Shown here in pieces: positions 27,736 through 38,022 of a stretch of DNA of 64,000 bases (the first letter of the stretch is position 1; each line of letters opens with the position of its first letter). Where the stretch lies: NCBI GenBank assembly GCA_000967895.1, contig FO203512.1, positions 2,193,350-2,257,349 on the forward strand, in the 5' to 3' direction. The DNA is from Oleispira antarctica RB-8 (GTDB lineage Bacteria > Pseudomonadota > Gammaproteobacteria > Pseudomonadales > Oceanobacteraceae). A program made the translations under genes and the position numbers. Under the pieces are notes generated by a model. The model did no database searches. It had not been told where the DNA came from and worked only from the letters and a program-made list of their open reading frames with translations.

Positions 27736-28512
27736 ATGGATATTTTGTTATATATATTAGCGGGTGCCTCCGTTGGCTTTATCGTAGGCATTACCGGCAT
27801 TGGTGGTGGTGCTTTAATGACCCCTCTTCTTTTATTGTTCGGTTTTCCGCCCAATATCGCTGTGGGTACTGATTTGATGTACGCCTCCCTAACCAAAGCC
27901 AGTGGTGTTTACAGTCATCACAAGCAAAAGCATGTCGAGTGGAAACTGGTTAAATTACTAGCCTTGGGGAGTCTTCCCGCGGCATTAATTACAGGATATT
28001 CACTGCAAAGCGTATTTGAAGATTCAGCCAGCTATGAAGCCATTATAAAAAACAGCTTAGGCTTTATGCTGCTCCTGACTGCTTTTGTGGTTATCTTCAG
28101 AAATCAATTACAGCGCCTTACAATGAGAAGTAAAAGTGTTAATAATGAGAAGTTTCGCGATGTATTAACGTTCGCAATGGGGATCGTATTAGGCGTATTA
28201 GTGACCCTAACCTCTGTTGGTGCAGGCGCGATTGGAACCGCAGTTTTGATGCTTTTATATCCTGCACTTCGTTCTTCTCACGTTGTAGGAACAGATATAG
28301 CTCATGCCGTTCCTTTAACGGCCTGTGCAGGCCTTGTCCATATGGCATTAGGCAATGTTGATTTTGGGTTATTATTCGCGCTATTGGTCGGTTCTATTCC
28401 AGCAATTCAGCTAGGCAGTAAAGTTTCTCATCACCTACCTGATTCAGTATTAAAGCCATTATTGGCCAGTATTCTATTTTTCTTAGGTGCGAAATACGCT
28501 TTCTTTAGCTAG
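27736..28512 (+). CDS. TSUP (TauE/SafE) family membrane permease
   Basis: The 258-residue protein is almost wholly hydrophobic, with about eight predicted membrane spans and the family motif GITGIGGGALMTPLLLL near the N-terminus and a matching SVGAGAIGTAVL in the second half, reflecting an internal duplication. TSUP proteins move sulfite, sulfonates, sulfoacetate or related anions. Divergence from cysB and closeness to cysH suggest a sulfur-compound substrate, though the direction and compound are inference. Confidence 0.85.
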   Translation: MDILLYILAGASVGFIVGITGIGGGALMTPLLLLFGFPPNIAVGTDLMYASLTKASGVYSHHKQKHVEWKLVKLLALGSLPAALITGYSLQSVFEDSASYEAIIKNSLGFMLLLTAFVVIFRNQLQRLTMRSKSVNNEKFRDVLTFAMGIVLGVLVTLTSVGAGAIGTAVLMLLYPALRSSHVVGTDIAHAVPLTACAGLVHMALGNVDFGLLFALLVGSIPAIQLGSKVSHHLPDSVLKPLLASILFFLGAKYAFFS

Positions 28513-28559
28513 TACTATTTTAAAACGGCAAGGCCTCTCAAAAAGAAATCATTTAAGCG

Positions 28560-29087
28560 CTACAACATGCGCCGTAGAGAGTCTTTATTAGCTATTCCCA
28601 ACTGGCTATTAACACGCGCCAATGGCACCATTAGCACAGGCACTGAGCTTCTTTGCAAAACCTTAGAAGCTACGGAGCCTAAACCCCCAATCACTTCACC
28701 ATGTTCTCCATGCGTTCCCATTACAATCATATCAATATGATGATCATCAACATATTCTAGAATAGCTTCTGCTGGCTGTCCTCTAACCACATTAATTTCT
28801 CCTAAAAATGACTCATCATCATCTCCAGCAAACTCTGAGGCCATGGTATCCGAAATGCGCTCTTTAATGGTTTTCATCACGTCATAAACTCCCTCTTTGC
28901 GCAAATGATCAAGATCTTCAGGGGGTAAAAAAATATCAAGTATTGATTCAGCAAATATTCCCATAGGCTCAATAACATGAATAATATCGACCTTGGCGCC
29001 AAACTGTTTCGATAATTCTAAGGCGTGACATAATACATATGGACCCAATACACCCAGGTCTGTGGCAAATACTATTTTTTTTATCAT
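28560..29087 (-). CDS. universal stress protein (UspA family)
   Basis: A single Usp domain of 175 residues begins MIKKIVFATDLGVLG and ends with the nucleotide-binding pattern VMGTHGEHGEVIGGLGSVAS and VPVLMVP (G-2x-G-9x-G-S/T type), indicating an ATP-binding subgroup. These soluble proteins support survival under stress, and the exact role is unknown. It converges on the TSUP gene and diverges from the small HTH gene. Confidence 0.85.
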   Translation of the reverse strand: MIKKIVFATDLGVLGPYVLCHALELSKQFGAKVDIIHVIEPMGIFAESILDIFLPPEDLDHLRKEGVYDVMKTIKERISDTMASEFAGDDDESFLGEINVVRGQPAEAILEYVDDHHIDMIVMGTHGEHGEVIGGLGSVASKVLQRSSVPVLMVPLARVNSQLGIANKDSLRRML

Positions 29088-29309
29088 CTCGCTAGCCTAC
29101 TACTCATTCAGGCAAATTTAACGTATTGGGCGGTTGCAACCTCCCGACTTCTATTTTGATCATAGCAGTGGATTTAACACTTGTTCTTTTAGCTTACAAA
29201 AACCTACATTCCTGTCCTATTCATTGCTTACTAAAAAAGGACTCTATATTTTCTGGCAGCTCACTCAATTAAGCCTATTCTTAATACTATAAATTTTAAG
29301 GAGGTCTGC

Positions 29310-29513
29310 ATGAGTATCGAGACAAATAAGGAAAGCTGTAATAACGAGGAGTGGCTGAATGTTGATGAGGTCTCTAAAGAACTGACATTAAAACCCGTTA
29401 CTGTAAAGCGCTACGCTCGCGAAGGATTGTTAAACGGTCAGCAAGAAAAAACAGAGTGGCGCTTTCTTGCGTCCGACATTGAAAAGTTTAAGGCAATCCA
29501 AGCGAAACTTTAG
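29310..29513 (+). CDS. small HTH protein, MerR/excisionase-like
   Basis: The 67-residue protein contains one winged-helix domain of the HTH_17/excisionase type: WLNVDEVSKELTLKPVTVKR (helix-turn-helix) and then an EWRFLASDIEKF wing and helix. A strong AAGGAGG site lies seven to eight bases before the ATG. There is no effector domain and no integrase nearby, so it is probably a small regulator or nucleoid-like accessory protein rather than a phage excisionase. The target is unknown. Confidence 0.75.
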   Translation: MSIETNKESCNNEEWLNVDEVSKELTLKPVTVKRYAREGLLNGQQEKTEWRFLASDIEKFKAIQAKL

Positions 29514-29827
29514 AAGATTAACAGTACCCAAAGTAATGTCACCCAAGCCATTCCAACGGTCCATTAAGCAGAACTTACCCAACCGTTCGCTCTGCTTTAA
29601 TTTAGCACTTGGCTTAACAGGTCAGTCAAACTAATAACACTACCCTTCTATCAAAATATTAAGAAACGCACCTCAGTATGACCAAAACACGAAATAATTA
29701 AGAAAAACATGGCTTTATGCCGATTATTCGATGATATAACCGTGTCCATCATGGCAATGATTTGTCATAATCGAGTGATAACATTAATTAACATCGAATC
29801 ATCACTGATACGCATATAGGAAGTGAA
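29514..29827. other. non-coding gap upstream of the DAHP synthase gene
   Basis: This 314-bp AT-rich gap must hold the promoter of the DAHP synthase gene. I see no TyrR- or Trp-type operator, no leader peptide rich in aromatic residues and no clear hairpin-plus-T attenuator, so regulation cannot be read from the sequence. Confidence 0.4.
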
Positions 29828-30895
29828 ATGACTGATAATCGTGTTGAAGATCTCAACATCAGCTCTATTGAGACCCTAATTACTCCCGACCAATTAAAAG
29901 CTCTACTGCCATTGAGCACTGACGTTGTGGCAAGTATTCAAAAGGGTCGCCAAGAAGTGCGTGATATTCTAGACCGTAAAGATCACCGCATCTTTTTAGT
30001 GGTAGGTCCTTGTTCTATTCACGACGTTGATGCGGCGAAAGATTATGCCGAGCGCTTAAAGGGCTTAGCCGAAGAAGTAAAAGATACACTGTGCATTGTA
30101 ATGCGTGTTTACTTCGAAAAGCCTCGCACAACGGTTGGCTGGAAAGGCTTGATCAATGACCCTTACCTAAACGACTCATTTAAAATTGAAGATGGTTTGA
30201 AAATTTCTCGCCAACTATTGATTGATCTAGCCGCGTCGGGCTTGCCGCTATCTACGGAAGCGCTGGACCCTATTTCACCACAATACATACAAGACCTTAT
30301 TTCTTGGTCTGCCATTGGTGCACGCACTACTGAGTCTCAAACTCACCGCGAAATGGCTTCTGGCCTTTCTTCGGCGGTTGGTTTTAAGAACGGCACTGAT
30401 GGCAACTTAACCGTGGCGACCAATGCACTTAAATCCGTTGCTAATCCGCACCGTTTTTTAGGTATCAATCAGTCTGGTCAAGTATCCATTGTTGAGACCG
30501 CTGGTAACCAATACGGTCACATTGTATTGCGCGGCGGCGGCGGTAAGCCAAACTATGATTCAGTGAATATTGCTCAGTGTGAACAAACACTAGAGAAAGC
30601 AGGTTTAGCACAAAACATCATGGTTGATTGCTCGCACGAGAACTCCAGTAAAGATGCCGCGATTCAGCCACTGGTTATGGAAAACGTTACTAACCAAATT
30701 TTGGAAGGTAATAAATCCATTATCGGCCTGATGATTGAATCGAACATTGAGTTTGGTCGCCAAGATATCTGTGAAAATCTTGCAGATATGACATACGGCC
30801 AGTCTGTTACCGATGCTTGCATTAGCTGGACTACGACGGAAGAATCCATTCGTAGCATGCACCAGAAGCTGAAAGATATTCTGCCTAAGCGCTAG
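29828..30895 (+). CDS. 3-deoxy-7-phosphoheptulonate (DAHP) synthase, class I
   Basis: This enzyme condenses PEP and erythrose 4-phosphate, the first step of aromatic amino-acid synthesis. The 355-residue protein belongs to the AroF/AroG/AroH group, with LVVGPCSIHD, KPRTTVGWKGLINDP and VDCSHENSSKD, which bind PEP and metal. A GGAAG site precedes the ATG. The inhibiting amino acid (Phe, Tyr or Trp) cannot be assigned safely. The gene is alone between the small HTH gene and a terminator; Pseudomonas has the same enzyme near cysB. Confidence 0.93.
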   Translation: MTDNRVEDLNISSIETLITPDQLKALLPLSTDVVASIQKGRQEVRDILDRKDHRIFLVVGPCSIHDVDAAKDYAERLKGLAEEVKDTLCIVMRVYFEKPRTTVGWKGLINDPYLNDSFKIEDGLKISRQLLIDLAASGLPLSTEALDPISPQYIQDLISWSAIGARTTESQTHREMASGLSSAVGFKNGTDGNLTVATNALKSVANPHRFLGINQSGQVSIVETAGNQYGHIVLRGGGGKPNYDSVNIAQCEQTLEKAGLAQNIMVDCSHENSSKDAAIQPLVMENVTNQILEGNKSIIGLMIESNIEFGRQDICENLADMTYGQSVTDACISWTTTEESIRSMHQKLKDILPKR

Positions 30896-30900
30896 AAACA

Positions 30901-30938
30901 AAAAAACCGAATCGACTTTCATCGATTCGGTTTTTTTT
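30901..30938. terminator. bidirectional terminator between DAHP synthase and nfuA genes
   Basis: AACCGAATCGA pairs with TCGATTCGGTT around a six-base loop, flanked by an A-run on the left and eight T on the right. It can end both converging transcripts. Confidence 0.9.
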
Positions 30939-30959
30939 ATGCTTTATTTGAAATAAACG

Positions 30960-31550
30960 CTATTTAAAATAAGCATTTTCAGTAACAGTATGATCGGTAT
31001 CGTCTTTAACACCCGTTAACTCTGGAATTTTCTCGAGTAACGTTGTTTCAACACCGTCTTTCAATGTCATTTCAACGGCGCTACAGCCTTGGCAACCACC
31101 CCCGAACTTCAATACGGCAACCATTTCGGCCGTAATCTCAACCAAACTTACTTCACCACCGTGAGAAGCCAAGCCTGGATTGATTTCGGTATATAACAAG
31201 TAGTTAATTCGCTCGTTAACCGGGCTGTCTGCATTTACTTTAGGCATTTTAGCGTTGGGCGCCTTGATCGTCAGCTGTCCGCCCATACGATCTTTAGCAA
31301 AATCAATAATCGCGTCTTCTAAATACGCCGTGCTGGTGGTATCCACATAAACACGTAATTTGTCCATTGCTTGCAACAAATCGTTTTCGTTAATTTCTTC
31401 TGGGCGACAATAAGCTAAGCACGTCTCAGCGTATTTTGTACCGGGCTGAGTGATAAAGATACGGACCGCCATACCTTCAACATTTTGCTTCTCTAAAAGT
31501 TCAGCTAAGTATTCTTCTGCAGAGGGAGTTATCTCTATGTACTGCGTCAT
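30960..31550 (-). CDS. nfuA: iron-sulfur biogenesis protein NfuA
   Basis: NfuA carries [4Fe-4S] clusters to target enzymes under oxidative stress or iron limitation. The 196-residue protein has a degenerate A-type domain at the N-terminus and a Nfu domain at the C-terminus with the cluster-binding CQGC (Cys153/Cys156) in [14 protein letters not shown]. The A-type half retains two cysteines (44 and 48) in a different pattern from IscA. It diverges from metH, as I recall for Pseudomonas. Confidence 0.94.
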   Translation of the reverse strand: MTQYIEITPSAEEYLAELLEKQNVEGMAVRIFITQPGTKYAETCLAYCRPEEINENDLLQAMDKLRVYVDTTSTAYLEDAIIDFAKDRMGGQLTIKAPNAKMPKVNADSPVNERINYLLYTEINPGLASHGGEVSLVEITAEMVAVLKFGGGCQGCSAVEMTLKDGVETTLLEKIPELTGVKDDTDHTVTENAYFK

Positions 31551-31752
31551 TTTGGGTTACCTTAATAAAGCTATATTTGCGCATTGTATCTTGTTTATTT
31601 TACAACGCACGGTATTTAAAACGCAATAGTTGACAAAATTACTCAGGATTGGTGAATGACGGGGTCCTCGTCACGAGAAATAAGACAAGCATATAAGCTT
31701 CTGGTAGAATACGTGCCAAATTTTGTTTGAAATATCAGTGGTAGAGAATCAA

Positions 31753-34700
31753 ATGGATCGTCAAAAGCGTTTAGAAATACTTCATAGCACCCTAAAATCC
31801 CGCGCACTTATATTAGACGGTGGTATGGGAACGTTAATTCAGGCGCACCAGCTAGAAGAAGCAGATTACCGCGGCGATCGCTTTGCCGATTTAGAGCAAG
31901 AAATTAAAGGTAATAATGACCTTCTCGTACTGACTCAGCCAGACATTATTAAGGGTATTCACAAAGCTTACCTGAATGCTGGCGCTGATATTATTGAAAC
32001 CAATACCTTTAATTCTACCCGCGTATCTCAGGCAGATTACGATTTGGAACACTTAGTTCCAGAATTGAATGAAATGGCAGCCAAGATAGCCCGTGAAGTA
32101 TGTGACGAAGTCACTGCTGCGACCGGGATTACGCGCTTTGTGGCGGGTGTTTTAGGCCCTACCAGTAAAACCGCGTCTATCTCCCCTGATGTAAATGATC
32201 CAAGCTTTCGAAACATTACTTTTGATGCACTGGTGAATGAATACACTGAAGCGACGCACAATTTGATCAAGGGGGGGTCAGACCTCATATTGATTGAAAC
32301 CATTTTTGATACACTGAACGCAAAAGCGGCAATCTATGCCGTGCAAGGTGTCTTTGAAACGCTAGGTTATGAACTGCCAATTATGATTTCTGGCACCATT
32401 ACCGACGCCAGTGGTCGTACCCTTTCTGGGCAAACTGCAGAAGCCTTTTTGAACTCTGTTATTCACGCTAGACCCTTATCCGTTGGTTTTAACTGTGCAT
32501 TGGGTGCTGACGAACTGCGTCCTCACATTGAAGAGTTATCCGCTAAAGCCAACTGCTATGTTTCTGCCCATCCTAATGCGGGTTTGCCGAACGAGTTTGG
32601 TGAATACGACGAAACCCCAGAGCAAACAGCGGCGATCGTTGGCGAGTTCGCTCAAAGTGGTTTCTTGAACATTATTGGGGGTTGCTGTGGTACAACGCCA
32701 GAGCACATTGCCGCAATTGCCGAGCAAGTACACAAGCACCCACCCCGTCAGATCCCTGAAATTGAAGTCGCGTGCCGCCTTTCGGGTTTAGAGCCGTTCA
32801 CGATTAATAGTGACTCTTTGTTTGTTAACGTGGGGGAGCGAGCCAACGTTACAGGCTCAGCCAGATTTAAGCGTTTGATTAAAGACGATAAGTTTGAAGA
32901 AGCCCTTGATGTCGCTCGTGAGCAAGTAGAAAACGGCGCGCAAGTCATCGATATCAACATGGATGAAGGCATGTTGGAATCGCAAGAAGCCATGGTGCGT
33001 TATTTGAACCTGATTGCTTGTGAGCCTGATATTTCTCGCGTCCCGATCATGGTTGATTCCTCTAAGTGGGAAATCATCGAAGCGGGCCTTAAGTGCATTC
33101 AAGGTAAGCCGATTGTTAACTCGATCAGCTTAAAAGAAGGCAAAGAAGAGTTTGTCGCCCGAGCAAAAAGCTGCATGCGCTATGGCGCGGCGGTTGTTGT
33201 AATGGCATTTGATGAAAAAGGCCAAGCCGATACCGAACAGCGCAAGAACGAAATTTGCGCCGAATCGTATCGTATATTGGTTGATGAAGTTGGCTTCTTA
33301 CCGCAAGATATTATTTTCGATCCCAACGTTTTTGCCGTCGCAACAGGCATCGAAGAGCACAACAACTACGCGGTTGATTTTATTGAATCGTGTAAGTTCA
33401 TTACTAAAAACCTGCCACACGCTCTAATTTCTGGTGGTGTGAGTAACGTATCGTTCTCCTTCCGTGGTAACGACCCGGTGCGCGAAGCGATTCACTCTGT
33501 CTTCTTATATCACGCAATTAAGAATGGCATGACCATGGGTATTGTGAACGCTGGTCAGCTGGCCGTTTATGATGACTTACCGGCTGAACTGAAAGAACGC
33601 GTTGAAGATGTGATCCTAAATAAACGCGAAGACGGTACTGATCGCTTATTAGAAATTGCAGAAAAATTCCGCGGTGACGGCAGCGTTCAAGAAGCAGAAA
33701 CTCAAGAATGGCGTCTCTTGCCAGTGGCTGCACGCTTAAGCCATGCCTTGGTAAAAGGCATTAATACCTTTGTGGTTGAAGATACCGAAGAAGCACGCCA
33801 TTTGTTCGATCGCCCTATCGAGGTGATTGAAGGCCCATTAATGGATGGCATGAATGTGGTAGGCGACTTATTCAGTGACGGTAAGATGTTTTTGCCTCAG
33901 GTCGTAAAGAGTGCACGAGTGATGAAGCAAGCCGTAGCCTATTTATTGCCCTTTATTGAAGAAGAGAAAGACGGAAAGTCTGAAACCCAAGGCAAGATTT
34001 TAATGGCCACGGTAAAAGGCGACGTACACGATATCGGTAAAAACATCGTGGGGGTTGTACTGCAGTGTAATAACTTTGAAGTGCTTGATCTTGGCGTGAT
34101 GGTTTCTGCGGATAAAATTTTAAAAACCGCCAGAGAAGAAAACTGTGATGTTATTGGTCTGTCGGGCTTGATCACACCGTCGCTGGATGAAATGGTTCAC
34201 GTTGCTAAAGAAATGCAGCGTCTAGATTTCCACCTCCCTCTGTTAATTGGTGGCGCAACGACCTCTAAGGCACATACGGCGGTTAAAATTGACCAACAGT
34301 ATTCTAACGATGTTGTTGCGTATGTAGCCGATGCGTCGCGCGCGGTCGGTGTTGCACAGAAACTGGTTAACCCTGAGTTGAAAGAAACGTTCCGCTTAGA
34401 AACGTTGGCTGAATACGAGAAAGTGCGTGCCCGTAACGCCAATCGTAAGAGTAAGCCTCTATTGACCTACGCCGCGGCTTGCGAACGCGCCCCGCAGATC
34501 ACCTTTGCTGATTATACGCCGCCTAAGCCGAATAAATTGGGAATCACCGTTTATGATGAATTCCCTCTAGAATCTCTGATTAAGTACATCGATTGGACGC
34601 CGTTCTTTATCTCTTGGGAGCTTGCTGGCAAGTACCCGCGCATCTTAGAAGACGAAGTGGTTGGTGAAGCCGCTACGGCATTATTTAAAGACGCACAGGT

Positions 34701-35448
34701 CATGCTGAAACGCATTGTCGATGAGAAGCTCTTTAAAGCGAGAGGCGTTATTGGTCTTTGGCCTGCCAACCGCAAAGGCACGGACGATATTGAAATTTAC
34801 ACCGACGAAAGCCGTACGGAAGTATTAGAAACCTTGCATCAGCTGCGTCAGCAAACTAATAAGCCCGCAGGCCAGCCTAACTATTCGCTAGCGGATTTCA
34901 TCGCACCCAAAGTAGGTGATCATCCCGATGGTAAAGACGATTACATGGGCGCGTTTGCGGTAACCTCTGGTATAGAAGCCGAGCTATTAGCGGAAGAATA
35001 CAAGAAAGATAACGATGACTATAACAACATTCTAATGAAGGCTTTGGCTGATCGCTTAGCTGAAGGGTTTGCAGAATGCATGCATGCGATCGTGCGCAAT
35101 GAAACCTGGGGTTACATTGACGACAAGAACTTAAGTAACGCTGAGTTGATCAAAGAAAAGTATCAAGGTATTCGTCCTGCTCCCGGTTATCCTGCTTGCC
35201 CAGACCATACTGAAAAAGCAGCGTTATTCCGCTTGTTAAATCCTGAAGAGCATACGGGCCTGACTCTGACAGAGAACTTTGCGATGTATCCGTCAGCGGC
35301 GGTCAGTGGCTGGTATTTCTCTCACCCAGAATCAAAGTATTTTGGTTTGGGTAAGATTGACAAGGATCAGGTTGAAGATATTTCAGCGCGTAAAGGCGAA
35401 GAAGTGCATGTTATGGAACGTTGGTTATCACCTAACTTGAACTATTAA
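31753..35448 (+). CDS. metH: cobalamin-dependent methionine synthase
   Basis: MetH moves a methyl group from methyl-tetrahydrofolate to homocysteine through cobalamin. At 1231 residues (E. coli 1227) all four modules are present: the homocysteine domain with zinc ligands in GFNCALG and GGCCGTT, the folate domain ([11 protein letters not shown]), the cobalamin domain with [11 protein letters not shown] (lower-ligand histidine) and the reactivation domain with [15 protein letters not shown]. The ATG at 31753 has GAGA upstream; an in-frame TTG at 31723 would add ten unconserved residues. No cobalamin or SAM riboswitch is evident in the nfuA-metH gap. Confidence 0.97.
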   Translation: MDRQKRLEILHSTLKSRALILDGGMGTLIQAHQLEEADYRGDRFADLEQEIKGNNDLLVLTQPDIIKGIHKAYLNAGADIIETNTFNSTRVSQADYDLEHLVPELNEMAAKIAREVCDEVTAATGITRFVAGVLGPTSKTASISPDVNDPSFRNITFDALVNEYTEATHNLIKGGSDLILIETIFDTLNAKAAIYAVQGVFETLGYELPIMISGTITDASGRTLSGQTAEAFLNSVIHARPLSVGFNCALGADELRPHIEELSAKANCYVSAHPNAGLPNEFGEYDETPEQTAAIVGEFAQSGFLNIIGGCCGTTPEHIAAIAEQVHKHPPRQIPEIEVACRLSGLEPFTINSDSLFVNVGERANVTGSARFKRLIKDDKFEEALDVAREQVENGAQVIDINMDEGMLESQEAMVRYLNLIACEPDISRVPIMVDSSKWEIIEAGLKCIQGKPIVNSISLKEGKEEFVARAKSCMRYGAAVVVMAFDEKGQADTEQRKNEICAESYRILVDEVGFLPQDIIFDPNVFAVATGIEEHNNYAVDFIESCKFITKNLPHALISGGVSNVSFSFRGNDPVREAIHSVFLYHAIKNGMTMGIVNAGQLAVYDDLPAELKERVEDVILNKREDGTDRLLEIAEKFRGDGSVQEAETQEWRLLPVAARLSHALVKGINTFVVEDTEEARHLFDRPIEVIEGPLMDGMNVVGDLFSDGKMFLPQVVKSARVMKQAVAYLLPFIEEEKDGKSETQGKILMATVKGDVHDIGKNIVGVVLQCNNFEVLDLGVMVSADKILKTAREENCDVIGLSGLITPSLDEMVHVAKEMQRLDFHLPLLIGGATTSKAHTAVKIDQQYSNDVVAYVADASRAVGVAQKLVNPELKETFRLETLAEYEKVRARNANRKSKPLLTYAAACERAPQITFADYTPPKPNKLGITVYDEFPLESLIKYIDWTPFFISWELAGKYPRILEDEVVGEAATALFKDAQVMLKRIVDEKLFKARGVIGLWPANRKGTDDIEIYTDESRTEVLETLHQLRQQTNKPAGQPNYSLADFIAPKVGDHPDGKDDYMGAFAVTSGIEAELLAEEYKKDNDDYNNILMKALADRLAEGFAECMHAIVRNETWGYIDDKNLSNAELIKEKYQGIRPAPGYPACPDHTEKAALFRLLNPEEHTGLTLTENFAMYPSAAVSGWYFSHPESKYFGLGKIDKDQVEDISARKGEEVHVMERWLSPNLNY

Positions 35449-35456
35449 GCCAGTTT

Positions 35457-35502
35457 AAGCGTCTATCTTAAGCGTTTAATTTAGGCGCTAGCTTAGACGC
35501 TT
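35457..35502. other. inverted repeat after metH
   Basis: AAGCGTCTA (35457-35465) and TAGACGCTT (35494-35502) form a perfect 9-bp inverted repeat with a 28-base loop, starting about 10 bp after the metH stop. No T-run follows, so a 3'-end stabiliser is more likely than a terminator. Confidence 0.4.
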
Positions 35503-35519
35503 ACCCCATAACGTTAATA

Positions 35520-36974
35520 ATGCAGGTTAAGTCGTGCTTTCAGCACAGTGCGACTTACTCGCTGACTTATTCCCTTACGCTTCACCCTCAAAAACGGCCA
35601 ACGATTATTAATTTTTTCACCCTCTCTCTAGGGCGCGCGCTGCACATTCCAAGCGATCGTTTGTCTCGAATTTTAACCATTAGCATCCCTATTATTATGG
35701 GCATGCTTTCGCAAAGTATCTTAAATCTTGTGGATGCGGCAATGGTTGGCAGCTTAGGCTCCGAGGCACTCGCAGGGGTGGGCATTGGCAGCTACGCTTC
35801 GTTTTTGACCGTATCTCTTGTTATGGGGCTATCAGCAGCGGTGCAAACCCTAGTGGCACGGCGCATGGGGGCGAAACAAAGCGAAGAAGCTGGCAAACCT
35901 TTGATGGCGGGATTGATTATGGGTAGCATTGCTGCCCTGCCCCTCACTTTTTTATTTTTGCTGTTCAGTAGTGAGCTAATGAGCTTATTCAGTTCTGAAC
36001 AAGCGGTATTGGACGTCGCGCAGCCTTACTTTGAATGGCGCACCTTTGCGGTGATCGCAGTGGCTTTTAACTTCTGTTTTCGTGGTTACTGGGCTGGCAT
36101 TGGTGAGACTAAGGCTTATCTTAAAGTTTTATTATGGATGCACATCGCTAACGTGGTTTTCAGCTACATGCTAATTTTTGGCATTCCTGCCTTAGCCATT
36201 CCAGCCTTTGGCGCTGCGGGCTCGGGTATGGGAACTTGCTTTGCGTTGTTCTTAGGGACCATTATTTATCTGGTATCGACGTTAAAGAAAGCCGACCATC
36301 ATGGCTTTAGCCTGCACATTCCAAGCAAGTCTATGATGAAAAGTCTTGCGCATTTAGCTATTCCAAATTCTTTGCAGCAGGGCTTTTTTTCTTTAGGCGT
36401 TAGCGTACTGTTTATGATCATTGGCTTAATTGGCAGTGACGAGCAGGCAATTGGTCATATTTTAATTAACCTCGCACTACTGTTAATTCTACCCAGTGTC
36501 GGCTTAGGCATTGCCGCAACCAGTTTGGTCAGTCATTCGCTAGGGGCCAATAATTCAGAAAACGCTTATCAATGGGGCTGGGAAGTTGTTCGCCTCGCCA
36601 TGTTTTTGCTGCTGCTATTAGGTCTGCCAATCTCACTGTTTGCCGATTCTATTTTGAGAATTTTCACCAACGATGAGCATCTCATCGCCTTGGGTACAAT
36701 ACCGTTGCAAATTACCGGCATCAGTATTACGTTTGAAGTCACCGCGATGGTATTAACCCAAGCCTTATTAGGTGCAGGGGCAAGTCGCAAAGTTCTGGCG
36801 ATCAATTTAGTCATGCAATGGTGCTTACTCTTACCACTGGCTTATCTGGTTGGGCCTATCTTGGGCTATGGACTGTTAGGTATTTGGTGCATTCAAAGCA
36901 TGCAACGCATCAGCTCTTCGGTACTGTACGCAGCACTATGGCGTAGAAGAAGCTGGATTAATGAAAGGTTTTAA
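35520..36974 (+). CDS. MATE family efflux transporter
   Basis: MATE proteins expel drugs or organic cations with sodium or proton exchange. The protein has about twelve predicted membrane spans and the DinF/NorM-like pattern ILTISIPIIMGMLSQSILNL near the start of the first span. The ATG at 35520 gives 484 residues, with an unusual 45-residue polar N-terminus; the true start may lie further in, but no ATG with a good site is obvious. Substrate unknown. Located 70 bp after metH. Confidence 0.85.
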   Translation: MQVKSCFQHSATYSLTYSLTLHPQKRPTIINFFTLSLGRALHIPSDRLSRILTISIPIIMGMLSQSILNLVDAAMVGSLGSEALAGVGIGSYASFLTVSLVMGLSAAVQTLVARRMGAKQSEEAGKPLMAGLIMGSIAALPLTFLFLLFSSELMSLFSSEQAVLDVAQPYFEWRTFAVIAVAFNFCFRGYWAGIGETKAYLKVLLWMHIANVVFSYMLIFGIPALAIPAFGAAGSGMGTCFALFLGTIIYLVSTLKKADHHGFSLHIPSKSMMKSLAHLAIPNSLQQGFFSLGVSVLFMIIGLIGSDEQAIGHILINLALLLILPSVGLGIAATSLVSHSLGANNSENAYQWGWEVVRLAMFLLLLLGLPISLFADSILRIFTNDEHLIALGTIPLQITGISITFEVTAMVLTQALLGAGASRKVLAINLVMQWCLLLPLAYLVGPILGYGLLGIWCIQSMQRISSSVLYAALWRRRSWINERF

Positions 36975-37062
36975 TAGCATTTTAAAATTGAATGCTTAGA
37001 ATCCAAAGATATCATTAGCGACTTAGACAAGTATTTAAGCACTCTATATAGGTTCATACTCT

Positions 37063-37818
37063 ATGCAATCAGCTTATTCTTTTTTACCCCAAGTTATTGC
37101 TCATCGCGGCAGCAGCGGCCAAGCCCCTGAAAACACCCTTGCGAGTCTGCATTTAGCAGGCCAGCAAGGCATTAAATGGGTCGAAATTGACGTAATGCTG
37201 AGTGGCGACGGTATTCCAGTTATTTTTCACGATGATTATTTATCGCGCACCACTGATGGCGATGGCTTAATCTATAAAACCCCGCTTGCCGAGCTTAAGC
37301 AACTGGATGCAGGATCATGGAAGGGGCAAGAGTATCAACAAGAAACTATTCCTACGCTACTCGAGGCGATTGAAGTCATCAGTCAATATGGCATGGGGCT
37401 TAATCTAGAGTTAAAACCTTGTGAAGGCTTGGAAGAAGAAACCATTGCCGCCAGCGTTGAGGTCTTAAAGCAGCATTGGCCACAAGATTTGCCGTTACTG
37501 TTTAGTAGCTTTAATTATTTCGCCCTGGTCAGCGCCAAAGCATTGTGGCCAGAAATCGCTCGGGGTTATAATGTGTCCGCCATTCCTAGCGCTTGGCAAG
37601 AACGCCTTGAGCATCTTGATTGTGCGGGTCTGCATATTCATCAATCTTTCTTTGATGTTCAGCAAGTGTCTGATATCAAGGCAGCTGGCTACAAAGTGCT
37701 CGCATTTACTATTAATGATGAAAGCCTCGCACTCAAACTTTATAACCAAGGGTTAGACGCTGTCTTTAGTGACTATCCGCAAAAAATTCAATCGGCTATC
37801 GATTCACATATAAATTAA
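37063..37818 (+). CDS. glycerophosphodiester phosphodiesterase, cytoplasmic type
   Basis: The 251-residue protein is a GDPD-family enzyme that splits glycerophosphodiesters to glycerol 3-phosphate and an alcohol. The motif VIAHRGSSGQAPENTLAS carries the catalytic histidine and Arg/Glu residues, followed by EIDVMLSGDGIPVIFHDDYL (metal and second His). No signal peptide, so it resembles UgpQ rather than periplasmic GlpQ. No ABC glycerol-phosphate transporter lies nearby. Confidence 0.9.
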   Translation: MQSAYSFLPQVIAHRGSSGQAPENTLASLHLAGQQGIKWVEIDVMLSGDGIPVIFHDDYLSRTTDGDGLIYKTPLAELKQLDAGSWKGQEYQQETIPTLLEAIEVISQYGMGLNLELKPCEGLEEETIAASVEVLKQHWPQDLPLLFSSFNYFALVSAKALWPEIARGYNVSAIPSAWQERLEHLDCAGLHIHQSFFDVQQVSDIKAAGYKVLAFTINDESLALKLYNQGLDAVFSDYPQKIQSAIDSHIN

Positions 37819-38022
37819 AGCGGCTTCAAGTCAGGCTGAGCAAGTGCACCAAACCCTTGCCCTACTGACAACTTAGCGCTAACGGTTGCCTTTTTCCCTT
37901 GAAAATTAAACCTTCTATTCTCTTTAGTTATTTCCATATAGATAAATAGGGGTTTTTTGCATAACGATTTTTTGTTACATTTGCCGCTAATAACTCCCAG
38001 TGGCTTAATAATTCGGAAAGCT

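Noticed and set aside
31560-31752. Possible cobalamin or SAM riboswitch before metH
   Set aside because: No B12-box or SAM-riboswitch core was recognised; only a small TGACG/CGTCA hairpin is present.
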